From NCBI GenBank assembly GCA_905479925.1, contig CAJQOL010000007.1, positions 124,001 to 188,000 on the forward strand: a stretch of DNA of 64,000 bases, written 5' to 3'. The DNA is from an uncultured Kangiellaceae bacterium. Lineage in GTDB: Bacteria; Pseudomonadota; Gammaproteobacteria; Enterobacterales; Kangiellaceae. Both the position numbers and the translations under genes were made by a program. Position 1 is the first letter of the stretch. Every line of letters starts with the position of its first letter. The notes below the pieces were generated by a model. It worked only from the letters and a program-made list of their open reading frames with translations, did no database searches and was not told where the DNA came from. Below are positions 19,235-29,520 of this stretch, one piece after another.

Positions 19235-20473
19235 TTACTTTTCTTTAACTAATAAAAAAATGCTTTTTATGTCCTTCATGGCATAAGGAAGAATCGACTC
19301 GCCCTTGTATTTAAGCTGTCGCAGCTCTAGTTGTCTAGTAGTTACCCGTTCAATGTATCCTTCAGCGGGTTGTCCTTCATACAAAGTAATTCTTACTTTA
19401 GCGCCAAGATATTTTCTAATTTCACCCACATTCACTGAAATCCAATTGTCGTTTTTTTCGACCACTTTGCTGGTTGGTTTCTGTTGATTATCTTGTGAAA
19501 CGGAGGGAGCTATATAGTTAAATGCCTTAAAGAGATCACCGACAGGTTTTTCATTTAGTGAAATCTTTAAGCCTAATTTTTGTTGTAACTGATGATAGGG
19601 TTTTAAGTCTATTTGGCTAAAAGTTTTGCCTTCTTGTAAATCGAATACTAACTCAACCTTTTGCGGCGCAAATATAAATTCGCCAATGATATTGGCACTG
19701 TCCTTATTTACTAACAACCGATAATCCTTACTGGTCTTCTCTATATTTTCGGCAACGGACTGTATAAATTCTTTACGCTCCAGCGGGTTGGATTGTAAGC
19801 ACTTTTGGGTATTTTGTTGAACTAAATAGACCTCTGAAAACTTCAGTGATAAGTCACTAATAAAGCTAGCATCGGAGTTGATATCTGAGAAGTTGTTAAC
19901 TCTAAACTGTCCGGTTGCATTAGTCAGTTCGCTATTACTAAAATCAAAATCCACAACAACATCATCAGCTGTTCTATAAATACTAAAGTTTGTGCTAAGG
20001 GAAAACTGTAGGTTAGGCAGCTCGTTATATAATACTTCCCGACATTGATTCGGAAAAAATAGAGGTAACATGGCTGGAATATGGTTAACGCCAAAAAGCT
20101 GTAGTAATTCTGGCGTTTTAATCGTTTTGGCATCCAATAAAGAAACGCTTATATTGGTTGGAAACTCTTTATAAACTACTTTTTCTTTGGAGTTAATAAA
20201 ATCAAAGACACTTGGTAACTTAATGGATAATAGTTCGGCCTCAAAAATAGGGTCATAATCTTGTTGGTAAAAACTAACATTAGATAATGAGATATAACCA
20301 TCCAAGTCGACCCATAACCAATCATAGTTAAAATCACCTTGAAGGTTGTGCGTCGCTAAAAAAGTATCTACCCCGCCTTTAGCTTGCCATACCAAGTAAA
20401 AATAAGGAATTGAAGTCAACACGACAAGGTAGATCAATGTCCGTTTGATTAGCTTTTTCGCTGTTTTCTTCAT
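19235..20473 (-). CDS. Membrane-anchored protein with a possible Sm-like C-terminal domain
   Basis: A 412-residue protein I cannot assign to a named family. It has a basic N-terminus and one membrane helix (RTLIYLVVLTSIPYFYLVWQA), then a long beta-rich region with DLDGYISLSNVSFYQQ, resembling AsmA/lipid-transfer-like periplasmic proteins. The last 65 residues (from about 346) read GAKVRITLYEGQPAEGYIE, then RQLELRQLKYKGE and SILPYAMKDIKSI, the pattern of an Sm-like five-strand barrel with a short acidic loop. TAG lies directly before the ATG, so this start is firm, although no strong Shine-Dalgarno is seen. It is isolated on the minus strand between mnmE and mnmG. Confidence 0.6.
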   Translation of the reverse strand: MKKTAKKLIKRTLIYLVVLTSIPYFYLVWQAKGGVDTFLATHNLQGDFNYDWLWVDLDGYISLSNVSFYQQDYDPIFEAELLSIKLPSVFDFINSKEKVVYKEFPTNISVSLLDAKTIKTPELLQLFGVNHIPAMLPLFFPNQCREVLYNELPNLQFSLSTNFSIYRTADDVVVDFDFSNSELTNATGQFRVNNFSDINSDASFISDLSLKFSEVYLVQQNTQKCLQSNPLERKEFIQSVAENIEKTSKDYRLLVNKDSANIIGEFIFAPQKVELVFDLQEGKTFSQIDLKPYHQLQQKLGLKISLNEKPVGDLFKAFNYIAPSVSQDNQQKPTSKVVEKNDNWISVNVGEIRKYLGAKVRITLYEGQPAEGYIERVTTRQLELRQLKYKGESILPYAMKDIKSIFLLVKEK

Positions 20474-20534
20474 CGTCTAATAATGTCCGAACTAATTTAC
20501 CCGTGTTATCTAACAGACTAGTTGAGTTTGTCAT
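20379..20534 (-). CDS. Candidate 51-residue ORF overlapping the start of the 412-residue gene
   Basis: From ATG at 20534 the minus strand reads MTNSTSLLDNTGKLVR, continues with an acidic segment (LLDDEENSEK) and stops at 20379. AAAGGTG sits six bases upstream, a better ribosome-binding site than that of the larger gene. It overlaps the first 95 bases of the 412-residue gene in another frame. It could be a leader peptide whose translation feeds the downstream start. I do not recognise it, and coding is not certain. Confidence 0.3.
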   Translation of the reverse strand: MTNSTSLLDNTGKLVRTLLDDEENSEKANQTDIDLPCRVDFNSLFLLGMAS

Positions 20535-20715
20535 GTTTTTCACCTTTTACCTGCTAGAGATGGCGATTGGTCGATAAAATAAACGGTAAAATGAGATTTT
20601 TGACCGATTCGCTTAACTAAATAGCTGGTACAGCCATTAAAACACCTAAATCTTGTTCATTTTTTATCCAATTTTAGGTAAGATCCCCCTCCTTTTTCTC
20701 AAGTCAGTTTATTAG

Positions 20716-22626
20716 ATGTATTTTGACCAAACTTTTGATGTGATTGTTATCGGTGGTGGACACGCCGGTACCGAAGCTGCTTTAGCGGCAGCACGCATGC
20801 ATGCCTCGACATTATTAATCACTCATAATATAGAAACCTTGGGCCAAATGAGCTGCAACCCAGCGATTGGTGGAATTGGTAAAGGCCACTTGGTAAAAGA
20901 AATAGACGCTTTGGGCGGTATTATGGCGCAAGCTATTGATCACTCTGGTATACATTTCAAAAAACTTAACGCCAGTAAAGGTCCTGCCGTTAGGGCGACT
21001 CGCGCTCAGGCAGACCGTAATTTGTATAAGAGTTATATTAGAGAACGGTTAGAAAACCAACCGAACCTAAAGATATTTCAACAATCTGTTGATGATTTGG
21101 TAATAGAGTCTGACCAAGTAACCGGTGTAATCACCGAAATGGGGTTAACTTTTCGAGCAAAAACAGTAGTGTTAACCGCCGGTACGTTTTTAGCGGGCAA
21201 AATTCATATTGGGCAATCGAATTACTCAGGCGGTAGAGCCGGAGACCCACCATCAATGGGGTTGGCGGAAAAATTGAGACAATTGCCATTTAATGTCCAA
21301 AGGTTAAAAACTGGTACACCACCACGTATAGATAGTCGAACAATCGATTTCTCGGATCTTGAACCGCAACATGGTGATACACCGACGCCGGTATTCTCTT
21401 TTTTTGGAAAGCGAAGCCAACACCCAGCGCAAATACCCTGTTTTATTACTCATACCAATCTCACCACTCATGAAATAATTCATCAAGGTATGGATCGTTC
21501 ACCACTATTTACCGGTGAAATTGAAGGGGTTGGACCGCGATATTGCCCTTCAATTGAAGATAAAGTAATTCGTTTTGCGGAAAGAGAAAGTCACCAAATA
21601 TTTATTGAGCCAGAAGGCTTAAATACCCATGAAATATACCCTAATGGAATTTCGACCAGTTTACCTTTTGACGTTCAGCTAAAGTTGGTTCGTTCTATAA
21701 AAGGTTTCGAAAACGCTCATATTACAAGGCCTGGCTACGCGATCGAATATGACTATTTTGATCCAAGAGAGTTAAAAAGTACTTTAGAGACTAAATATAT
21801 TCGAGGATTGTTTTTCGCCGGCCAAATTAATGGAACTACCGGTTATGAAGAAGCTGCCGCACAAGGGTTAATTGCTGGTCTTAACGCAGCACTAATTGTT
21901 CAACAAAAACCGGCGTGGTCGCCTTCCCGAGCTGAAGCCTACATTGGTGTCATGATTGATGACTTGATTACTCGAGGCACCCAGGAACCTTATCGAATGT
22001 TTACCTCTCGAGCTGAGTACCGTTTGATGTTGAGGGAAGATAATGCGGATTTGAGGTTAAGCGAAAAAGCTTTTGCTCTCGGGTTGATCGATGAAAACCG
22101 CTGGAAGTTAACTTCAGAGAAAATAACCGCCATTGAAGCTGAGCTGCAACGCTTAAAAACTAGTTGGATACACCCGAGTTCAGAAAACGCCAAACAAATA
22201 TCTGAAAGTTTAAAGAAACCACTTACGCGGGAATACAGCCAACTCGATTTGTTAAAACGACCAGAGCTTGATTATGCGAAACTAACTGCTTTAATAGAAG
22301 GTTTTGGTGATAGCCTCGCTGAAGATGTAAAAGAGCAAGCGGAGATACAAGCAAAATACTCAGGTTATATAGAAAGACAAAAAGGTGAAATAGAAAGAAA
22401 TAAAAAACAACAAAACCTTAATTTACCCAAAGATATCGATTACTCGAAGATAGCGGGTTTATCTTCGGAGTTGATCCAAAAACTGGAAGCAACAAAGCCA
22501 GAAACCATTGGGCAAGCCGGGCGAATATCTGGAATGACACCGGCGGCGATTTCTCTATTATTGATTACCATTAAAAAGCGTTCTTACAAAATAAACCAAA
22601 GTCAGCAAAACAAGGTAGCTAATTAA
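20716..22626 (+). CDS. mnmG: tRNA uridine-5-carboxymethylaminomethyl(34) synthesis enzyme MnmG
   Basis: FAD-dependent partner of MnmE (636 residues; E. coli GidA 629). The N-terminal dinucleotide fold begins [21 protein letters not shown]. Other signatures are [38 protein letters not shown], and a helical C-terminal domain ending in [19 protein letters not shown]-type sequence. It is 242 bases after the minus-strand gene and shares one base with the rsmG start (TAATG), so the two are one operon. Confidence 0.97.
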   Translation: MYFDQTFDVIVIGGGHAGTEAALAAARMHASTLLITHNIETLGQMSCNPAIGGIGKGHLVKEIDALGGIMAQAIDHSGIHFKKLNASKGPAVRATRAQADRNLYKSYIRERLENQPNLKIFQQSVDDLVIESDQVTGVITEMGLTFRAKTVVLTAGTFLAGKIHIGQSNYSGGRAGDPPSMGLAEKLRQLPFNVQRLKTGTPPRIDSRTIDFSDLEPQHGDTPTPVFSFFGKRSQHPAQIPCFITHTNLTTHEIIHQGMDRSPLFTGEIEGVGPRYCPSIEDKVIRFAERESHQIFIEPEGLNTHEIYPNGISTSLPFDVQLKLVRSIKGFENAHITRPGYAIEYDYFDPRELKSTLETKYIRGLFFAGQINGTTGYEEAAAQGLIAGLNAALIVQQKPAWSPSRAEAYIGVMIDDLITRGTQEPYRMFTSRAEYRLMLREDNADLRLSEKAFALGLIDENRWKLTSEKITAIEAELQRLKTSWIHPSSENAKQISESLKKPLTREYSQLDLLKRPELDYAKLTALIEGFGDSLAEDVKEQAEIQAKYSGYIERQKGEIERNKKQQNLNLPKDIDYSKIAGLSSELIQKLEATKPETIGQAGRISGMTPAAISLLLITIKKRSYKINQSQQNKVAN

Positions 22627-23270
22627 TGGGGACTGTGAGTAGTGAGGAGTTGCAAAACTCCCTAACGCAAGGTCTTGCTAAATTAACTATTGAAGCTACT
22701 AGTGAGCAACAAAAAAAATTACTGACTCTTTTAGAACAATTAGTTAAATGGAATAAAGCCTATAACCTAACGGCAATTAAGTCTCCAAAAGAAGGGCTTA
22801 TTTTACATATTCTTGATAGTTTAGCGGTATTGCCACATACCTCCCAGCCTAGCTTGCTCGATGTTGGCACTGGGGCAGGATTCCCTGGTTTGCCTTTAGC
22901 TATCATGCTGCCAAATACCCAGTTTACATTACTTGACAGTAACAGTAAGAAGGTAAGGTTTATTCAACAAATGGTCCACCTGTTGGCGTTAAACAATGTT
23001 GAGGCCGTTCATTCCAGGGTTGAGAGCTATTCGAACCAAGGTGTCGATGCGGTTATTTCTAGAGCGTTTGCATCTATTGAAGATATGGTTCTTCAGACAA
23101 AGCACCTTTTGAATTCCAACGGCAAGTGGTTAGCAATGAAAGGTGTTTATTCTTCTGAAGAGGTTCAAGCTGTTCACTCAATGGCAACAGAGATGGCCTA
23201 TCATTCGATAAATGTTCCAGGGTTAGATGCAAAACGTTGTTTAATTGAGTTGGAGCCTGTTAAAGGGTAG
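22626..23270 (+). CDS. rsmG: 16S rRNA (guanine527-N7)-methyltransferase RsmG
   Basis: A 214-residue SAM-dependent methyltransferase that methylates G527 of 16S rRNA. The SAM motif is LLDVGTGAGFPGLPLAI. The upstream LVKWNKAYNLTAI and the downstream VISRAFAS and LAMKG are family signatures. It overlaps the mnmG stop by one base; the mnmG-rsmG-parA-parB order is widely conserved. Confidence 0.96.
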   Translation: MGTVSSEELQNSLTQGLAKLTIEATSEQQKKLLTLLEQLVKWNKAYNLTAIKSPKEGLILHILDSLAVLPHTSQPSLLDVGTGAGFPGLPLAIMLPNTQFTLLDSNSKKVRFIQQMVHLLALNNVEAVHSRVESYSNQGVDAVISRAFASIEDMVLQTKHLLNSNGKWLAMKGVYSSEEVQAVHSMATEMAYHSINVPGLDAKRCLIELEPVKG

Positions 23271-23305
23271 TTTTAGCAACTGTATAGCTGGATACTCAGG
23301 TAGTT

Positions 23306-23334
23306 ATTGATCATCCGCTAGATCAATCTATAAT
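23306..23334 (+). promoter_or_regulatory. Candidate parAB promoter with an overlapping palindrome
   Basis: -35 TTGATC (23307-23312), a 16-base spacer and -10 TATAAT (23329-23334). A perfect inverted repeat, ATTGATC (23306-23312) and GATCAAT (23321-23327) with an 8-base gap, covers the -35 and spacer, as an operator would. It is 139 bases before parA. Confidence 0.5.
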
Positions 23335-23472
23335 GATAGGTTCGCTCAAATAGAGTTGGGTTACGACTGGACCTTTATAAATTTGGGGCTTTAATAGATT
23401 AGTTTTGAGTAATCAATTAATAAAAACAAATAAAAACAATAAGATAGACAAAATCAATGTAAAGAGGCGCAT

Positions 23473-24246
23473 GTGGGAAAGATCATCGCAATAACAAATC
23501 AGAAAGGTGGCGTAGGTAAAACGACTAGCACCATCAATATTGCAGCGTCACTTGCTGCAACTAAAAGAAGTGTCTTATTAATTGACTTAGATCCCCAAGG
23601 TAATGCCTCTAGTGGTTGCGGTATTGACAAAGACGAGCTTGAGTTTCACGTGTTGGATGTTCTGCTCGGCGATAAAAACGTCAAAGAGTGCATTGTTAAT
23701 GCTGAACAGGCAGGTTTTCATGTATTACCTACCAATTCAGACCTAGCCGTTGCCGAAGCGCATCTTTTAAGCGAAGACGATAAAGAGAGCCGCCTAAAAA
23801 ACGCATTAGACGCGATCAAACATGAGTTTGACTATATTTTCATTGATTGCCCTCCTTCACTAAGCATTCTAACGGTCAATGCATTAGTTGCGTCAGATAG
23901 TGTGATGATCCCGATGCAGTGCGAATATTATGCTCTTGAAGGATTAAAAGCCTTGCTAAGTACCATTGAACAAATTACTGAACATGTAAACCCAGACCTA
24001 CATATCGAAGGTCTCTTAAGAACTATGTATGACCCACGCAACAGACTTTCGGTTGAAGTTTCTAACCAATTACATGAGCATTTTGGCGACAAAGTCTATA
24101 GAACAGCTATTCCTCGTAATGTTCGTTTGGCGGAAGCACCAAGTTATGGCATGCCGGCCTTAATGTACGATCGGTTATCCCGAGGCGCTAAGGCTTATCT
24201 GGGCTTGGCTGGCGAAATGATTCGCCGCGAAGAGTCTGTTGTTTAA
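23473..24246 (+). CDS. parA: Chromosome partitioning ATPase ParA (Soj)
   Basis: A 257-residue ParA/Soj ATPase, with the deviant Walker A KGGVGKTT (residues 11-18), the motif LLIDLDPQGNAS and the Walker B region FIDCPPSLSILTVNAL. It is the short chromosomal type without an N-terminal helix-turn-helix. GTG at 23473 has GAGG just upstream (AAAGAGGCGC). It works with ParB on the parS sites in recF to separate new origins. parB follows after 75 bases. Confidence 0.96.
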   Translation: MGKIIAITNQKGGVGKTTSTINIAASLAATKRSVLLIDLDPQGNASSGCGIDKDELEFHVLDVLLGDKNVKECIVNAEQAGFHVLPTNSDLAVAEAHLLSEDDKESRLKNALDAIKHEFDYIFIDCPPSLSILTVNALVASDSVMIPMQCEYYALEGLKALLSTIEQITEHVNPDLHIEGLLRTMYDPRNRLSVEVSNQLHEHFGDKVYRTAIPRNVRLAEAPSYGMPALMYDRLSRGAKAYLGLAGEMIRREESVV

Positions 24247-24321
24247 AACTAAAAAGTTAGTGTTTACTGCTGCATAGCAGCTTTATAGCAGTAAAAAATA
24301 CAATAAATTTGAGAAGTTATT

Positions 24322-25209
24322 ATGAAGAAAAAACTAGGCCGGTCACCGTTAGACGCGTTTTTAAGTAAACCGAAGAAACAGTCTGCTGACCAAAGCAATG
24401 ATGAGCCAACTTCTGCTATGCCTAAAGGGGAGCTCAGAAAACTGCCGGTTGAATATATGCAGCCGGGCCAATATCAGCCTAGAAAGATCATGACCGATGA
24501 TGCACTTGAAGAGCTTGCTAGTTCCATTAAGGCTCAAGGTATTATTCAGCCAATCGTTGTTCGCTCTGTCGGCAAAGATAAATACGAAATCATTGCTGGT
24601 GAACGCCGGTGGCGAGCTTCGCAATTAGCTGAGCTCGATGAAATTCCTTGTTTAGTTAAAGATATTCCCGATGAAGCGGCAATTGCGATGGCGCTGATTG
24701 AGAATATCCAGCGTGAAGACTTAAACGCTATGGAAGAAGCGGTTGCTTTGCAGCGTTTAATGCAGGAGTTTGAGCTTACTCATCAACAAACGGCGGACGC
24801 CGTTGGTAAAAGCCGAACCACCGTTACTAACCTTTTGCGTTTGTTGTCTTTATCAGAAGTTTGTCGAACTTTGTTAGAGCGTGGTGACTTAGAAATGGGC
24901 CATGCTAGAGCACTATTATCGCTTCCTGCCGACGAGCAAAGTGCCATTGCTCGAACGGTTGTCGCTAAAGGGTTAACTGTTAGAGATACCGAAAAACTCG
25001 TTCGTTCGGCTAATCAGCCGGTTAAAGCCAAAGCGGAGGCAGCAAGTGATCCTCACATTGAGCAGCTTGAACGAGCCATTGGCGATAAAATGGGCGCACC
25101 CATTAAAATTCAGCATGGCGCTAAAGGTAAAGGAAAGATTGTTATTCAATATAATAGTCTTGATGAGTTAGACGGTGTTCTTCGTCATTTGGGCGTCGAG
25201 CAGCAATAA
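24322..25209 (+). CDS. parB: Chromosome partitioning protein ParB (Spo0J)
   Basis: A 295-residue ParB CTPase/clamp. The N-terminal ParB/sulfiredoxin domain has GQYQPRKIM, GIIQPIVVR, the CTP motif GERRWRAS and ENIQREDLN; the helix-turn-helix LTHQQTADAVGKSRTTVTNLLRL (split over helices) reads parS; the C-terminal dimer domain ends GVLRHLGVEQQ. Chromosomal parS targets are the two sites in recF. A terminator-like hairpin follows. Confidence 0.97.
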   Translation: MKKKLGRSPLDAFLSKPKKQSADQSNDEPTSAMPKGELRKLPVEYMQPGQYQPRKIMTDDALEELASSIKAQGIIQPIVVRSVGKDKYEIIAGERRWRASQLAELDEIPCLVKDIPDEAAIAMALIENIQREDLNAMEEAVALQRLMQEFELTHQQTADAVGKSRTTVTNLLRLLSLSEVCRTLLERGDLEMGHARALLSLPADEQSAIARTVVAKGLTVRDTEKLVRSANQPVKAKAEAASDPHIEQLERAIGDKMGAPIKIQHGAKGKGKIVIQYNSLDELDGVLRHLGVEQQ

Positions 25210-25238
25210 TCGCCAGTTTAGTGATGTCGCATTCAAAA

Positions 25239-25302
25239 AACTCGTCGCATACCAATGAGAATAACGTTAATTATTGGTCCATTGTGGCGAGTTGTTTTAT
25301 TT
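25239..25302 (+). terminator. Terminator-like hairpin after parB
   Basis: AACTCGTCGCA (25239-25249) pairs with TGTGGCGAGTT (25283-25293), allowing one G-U and one mismatch, and inside it ACCAAT pairs with ATTGGT. GTTTTATTT follows. The stem also reads in the plus direction toward the next gene, which begins 49 bases later. Confidence 0.55.
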
Positions 25303-25350
25303 ATCCTTCCCCGCTTACAAATGTTTAAACTATTTTAATAGGTTGATTTG

Positions 25351-26457
25351 ATGTCTATTTCTTCTCTTTCTGATCTTCAAGCACTACCAACATGGTCGAC
25401 CCGAAAAACCGAAGTGGTTTGTTCTCAAGTTATCGACGAAACCCATAATGTCAAAACGTTCCAGTTCATAGCTCCTGAAGCGACTTTGTTCCATTTTATT
25501 CCAGGTCAGTTTGTTGGAATTCAAGTAGAAATTGAGGGGCAAAGGCATAATCGTTCTTACACCATTGCTTCTTCACCAAGTCGCCCCCATAGCATTGAGC
25601 TGACCATTAAAAAAGAAGATGGCGGTGCGGTATCACCCTGGATACATGAAAATATTAAAGTCGGCTCATCAATAGAGTTACGTGGTCCCGCTGGACGTTT
25701 TAACTGTTTTGATATTCAATCCGATAAGGCGTTATTGATTTCCGCTGGTTCAGGTATAACGCCAATGATGTCAATGGCTCGTTACTGGAGTGACGTGGAG
25801 CCAGCAAAAGACGTCCAGTTTTTAAACTGGGTCCGTTCAGTCAATGATATTATTTTTAGACGGGAAATGGCGTTAATTGACCATAGAAATACTAGTTTTC
25901 AATTTGAAGTTATTTGCACTCAGCCGGGTCTTGGTGAAAATTGGTTAGGTAGACGAGGACGGATTAATTCGACGGTTTTGCAGGATATGGTACCCGATCT
26001 GCTCAGTCGAGAAGTGTTCTGTTGTGGGCCAGAAGGCTTTATGGAGCAAGTTAAAGCTTGTTTAAGTGAACTTGGTTTTGATATGTCTAATTACCACGAT
26101 GAATCCTTTGATCCGGGTGGCAAAAAAAAAGCCAAGCTACAACAATTAAAAAATGAAGCCAAAGAGCCTGAAATAGCTGAGGTGAATAAACCAACAATCT
26201 TTACCGTAAAACTAACACGATCAAACAAACAGTTTGATATTTCCAGCGAAGAGTTTTTGCTGCAAAAGCTAGAATCCGAAGGAGTTTCAATGGACTCCTC
26301 TTGTCGAGTCGGAAATTGCGGGGCCTGTATTGTTAAAAAAATCGACGGCGAAACGACCACTGAAAATGAATCGGGTTTGGCCAGTGATGATAAAAAGGCG
26401 CAGTTTATTTTGACCTGCACAACCCAAGTTAAGTCGGATATTAGCCTGGACTTATAA
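25351..26457 (+). CDS. Hybrid-cluster-protein-reductase-like FAD/[2Fe-2S] oxidoreductase
   Basis: A 368-residue electron-transfer flavoprotein: an FAD domain of the ferredoxin-reductase family (RSYT at residues 68-71), an NAD(P)-binding fold with LISAGSGITPMMSMARYW and CCGPEGFM, a charged linker rich in Lys and Glu, and a C-terminal plant-type ferredoxin with Cys318, Cys323, Cys326 and Cys356. The order matches Hcr and related reductases. The redox partner is unknown: no hybrid-cluster protein, oxygenase or desaturase lies beside it. ATG at 25351 is used; an in-frame TTG directly before it is possible. It may stand alone between the parB terminator and the atp operon. Confidence 0.8.
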   Translation: MSISSLSDLQALPTWSTRKTEVVCSQVIDETHNVKTFQFIAPEATLFHFIPGQFVGIQVEIEGQRHNRSYTIASSPSRPHSIELTIKKEDGGAVSPWIHENIKVGSSIELRGPAGRFNCFDIQSDKALLISAGSGITPMMSMARYWSDVEPAKDVQFLNWVRSVNDIIFRREMALIDHRNTSFQFEVICTQPGLGENWLGRRGRINSTVLQDMVPDLLSREVFCCGPEGFMEQVKACLSELGFDMSNYHDESFDPGGKKKAKLQQLKNEAKEPEIAEVNKPTIFTVKLTRSNKQFDISSEEFLLQKLESEGVSMDSSCRVGNCGACIVKKIDGETTTENESGLASDDKKAQFILTCTTQVKSDISLDL

Positions 26458-26758
26458 TGACGTTAGTTGCTTTTATTGCTGCTTTGCGCAAATGAAGCGG
26501 TTGTTTTTGTCGTCATTTTTACCAAAGAAGGTCCAATATTGATAGTTGGACCAGTTAAACTGTCTGAACAAGTTTGCTAGTTAAGATTCCACTAAATCCA
26601 TTCATTTAGACCGAGAAATCCTAACAATTTGTTAAATAACAACAAGTTATATCAACTTATTGTCGTGGTGTTCAAATTCGACCATTTTTTCCGATTCGTC
26701 AGTATAAAAAATAAACAACAATATTATTCAAATATCCCCAAAATAGTAGTGACTAGGC
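26458..26758. other. Intergenic region before the atp operon
   Basis: No convincing gene. There is a 7-base inverted repeat, GGTCCAA (26530-26536) and TTGGACC (26546-26552), without a U tract, and a further AT-rich stretch with A- and T-runs at about 26690-26730 upstream of the atp promoter. The first could be an RNA end or an operator; nothing decides it. Confidence 0.4.
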
Positions 26759-26787
26759 TTGCTTCTATAGTCGTTGATCACTATAAT
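26759..26787 (+). promoter_or_regulatory. atp operon promoter
   Basis: -35 TTGCTT (26759-26764), exactly 17 bases, and -10 TATAAT (26782-26787), followed by TTGCGCCG. It lies 84 bases before atpI and is the only strong promoter-like pair before the operon. Confidence 0.7.
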
Positions 26788-26870
26788 TTGCGCCGAATTT
26801 AGATGGTTGATAGAACTCGGTTTATATTTCGAAGCAACCATCGCCACCCATTGATTAAAGCGAGTTTTTA

Positions 26871-28087
<1,217 letters not shown>

Positions 28088-28144
28088 TTTTTAGTATTAT
28101 TTTTAACTTTTATTTTTAACTTTAAATCAATCTATTCTTACTAG

Positions 28145-28423
<279 letters not shown>

Positions 28424-28467
28424 TCACTCTCGAGTCTTACACTTAACTGACATTAGAGGAGATAACC

Positions 28468-28938
28468 ATGGATTTTAATCTAACTATGGCAGGCCAGATA
28501 ATAGCGATGATCGTTTTTGTCTGGTTCACAATGAAAAACATTTGGCCTCTTCTTGACGCTGCTATTGTAGAACGTCAAGAGAAAATTGCTGAAGGTTTAG
28601 CCGCTGCCGACCGCAGCCAGCAGGATTTAGAACTTGCTCAAAAGAACGCTGCAGAAACAATGCGTGAAGCAAAAGATAAAGCCGCTGAATTGTTGGATCA
28701 AGCAAAGAAGCGTCATGCGGAAATTGTTGATTCTGCTAAAGATGATGCAAGAGCTGAAGCTGATAAAATAAAGGCTGGCGCAGAAGCTGAAATCGAGCAA
28801 GAAGTTCACCGCGCTCGCGAAGAACTTCGTAAGCAAGTCTCTGTTTTAGCAGTTGCTGGCGCAGAAAAAATTCTACAACGAAGCATTGATGCCTCTGCAC
28901 AAGCAGATATTCTTGATAGCTTAGTTGCTGAACTTTAA
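28468..28938 (+). CDS. atpF: ATP synthase F0 subunit b
   Basis: A 156-residue peripheral-stalk subunit, the same length as in E. coli. It has one N-terminal membrane helix (AGQIIAMIVFVWFTMKNIWPLL) and a long charged, Ala-rich coiled coil that dimerises and contacts delta and alpha. A GGAGATAA ribosome-binding site precedes the ATG. It is between atpE and atpH in the standard order. Confidence 0.97.
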   Translation: MDFNLTMAGQIIAMIVFVWFTMKNIWPLLDAAIVERQEKIAEGLAAADRSQQDLELAQKNAAETMREAKDKAAELLDQAKKRHAEIVDSAKDDARAEADKIKAGAEAEIEQEVHRAREELRKQVSVLAVAGAEKILQRSIDASAQADILDSLVAEL

Positions 28939-28953
28939 AGGTAAAGGTGGCTC

Positions 28954-29490
28954 ATGGCTGAACTAACAACATTAGCAAGACCTTACGCAAAAGCGGCGTT
29001 TGAGTATGCGATTGAAGCAAAGCAACTGGCTGAGTGGTCAGAAATGCTTGGCTTTGCAGCTCAGGTCGTTAGTGATGAGGCGATGCAACAGCTATTAACA
29101 AGCCCTCATTTTACTAAAGAGAACCAAAAAGATGCGATGCTTAAGGTTTGTGAAGATAAATTAAACGCCAATGGCGTTAACTTCATCAAGCTACTAGCAC
29201 AAAATGGTCGTCTTTTGGCTTTACCTGAAATTGAAGTGTTATTTAACTTTTTGCGTAGCGAGTTTGAAAAAACAATTGAAGCGCAAATCACTTCAGCGAC
29301 AGAGTTAAATGAGCAGCAAATCGCACAACTGAAAGAAAAATTGGCCGCTAAATTGGGTCGTCAGGTTGAAATCGGAGTTGAAGTTAACGCCGATTTATTG
29401 GGTGGTTTGATTATTCAAGCAGAAGATTTAGTGATTGATGGTTCGGTACGCGGAAAGCTTGCCAAATTGTCAGATACATTGAACGTATAA
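28954..29490 (+). CDS. atpH: ATP synthase F1 subunit delta
   Basis: A 178-residue delta subunit (OSCP homologue) that links F1 to the b stalk. Family segments are LARPYAKAAFEYA at the start and LLGGLIIQAEDLVIDGSVRGKL at the end. It follows atpF by 15 bases and precedes atpA by 30. Confidence 0.97.
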   Translation: MAELTTLARPYAKAAFEYAIEAKQLAEWSEMLGFAAQVVSDEAMQQLLTSPHFTKENQKDAMLKVCEDKLNANGVNFIKLLAQNGRLLALPEIEVLFNFLRSEFEKTIEAQITSATELNEQQIAQLKEKLAAKLGRQVEIGVEVNADLLGGLIIQAEDLVIDGSVRGKLAKLSDTLNV

Positions 29491-29520
29491 CAGTTTATAC
29501 AAATTAGAGGAACGCAGAGC

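Noticed and set aside
20560-20715. Second origin by the mnmG start, as in E. coli
   Set aside because: Only TTATCCAAT is seen, with two mismatches, and no cluster of DnaA boxes. The dnaA-rpmH interval is far better.
23640-23660. Third parS-like site in parA (TTTCACGTG)
   Set aside because: Only the central CACGTG and one arm match; the right arm TTGGAT departs from parS, so it is chance.
26530-26552. Terminator of the reductase gene
   Set aside because: A 7-base inverted repeat exists but there is no U tract, so it was listed only as part of the gap.
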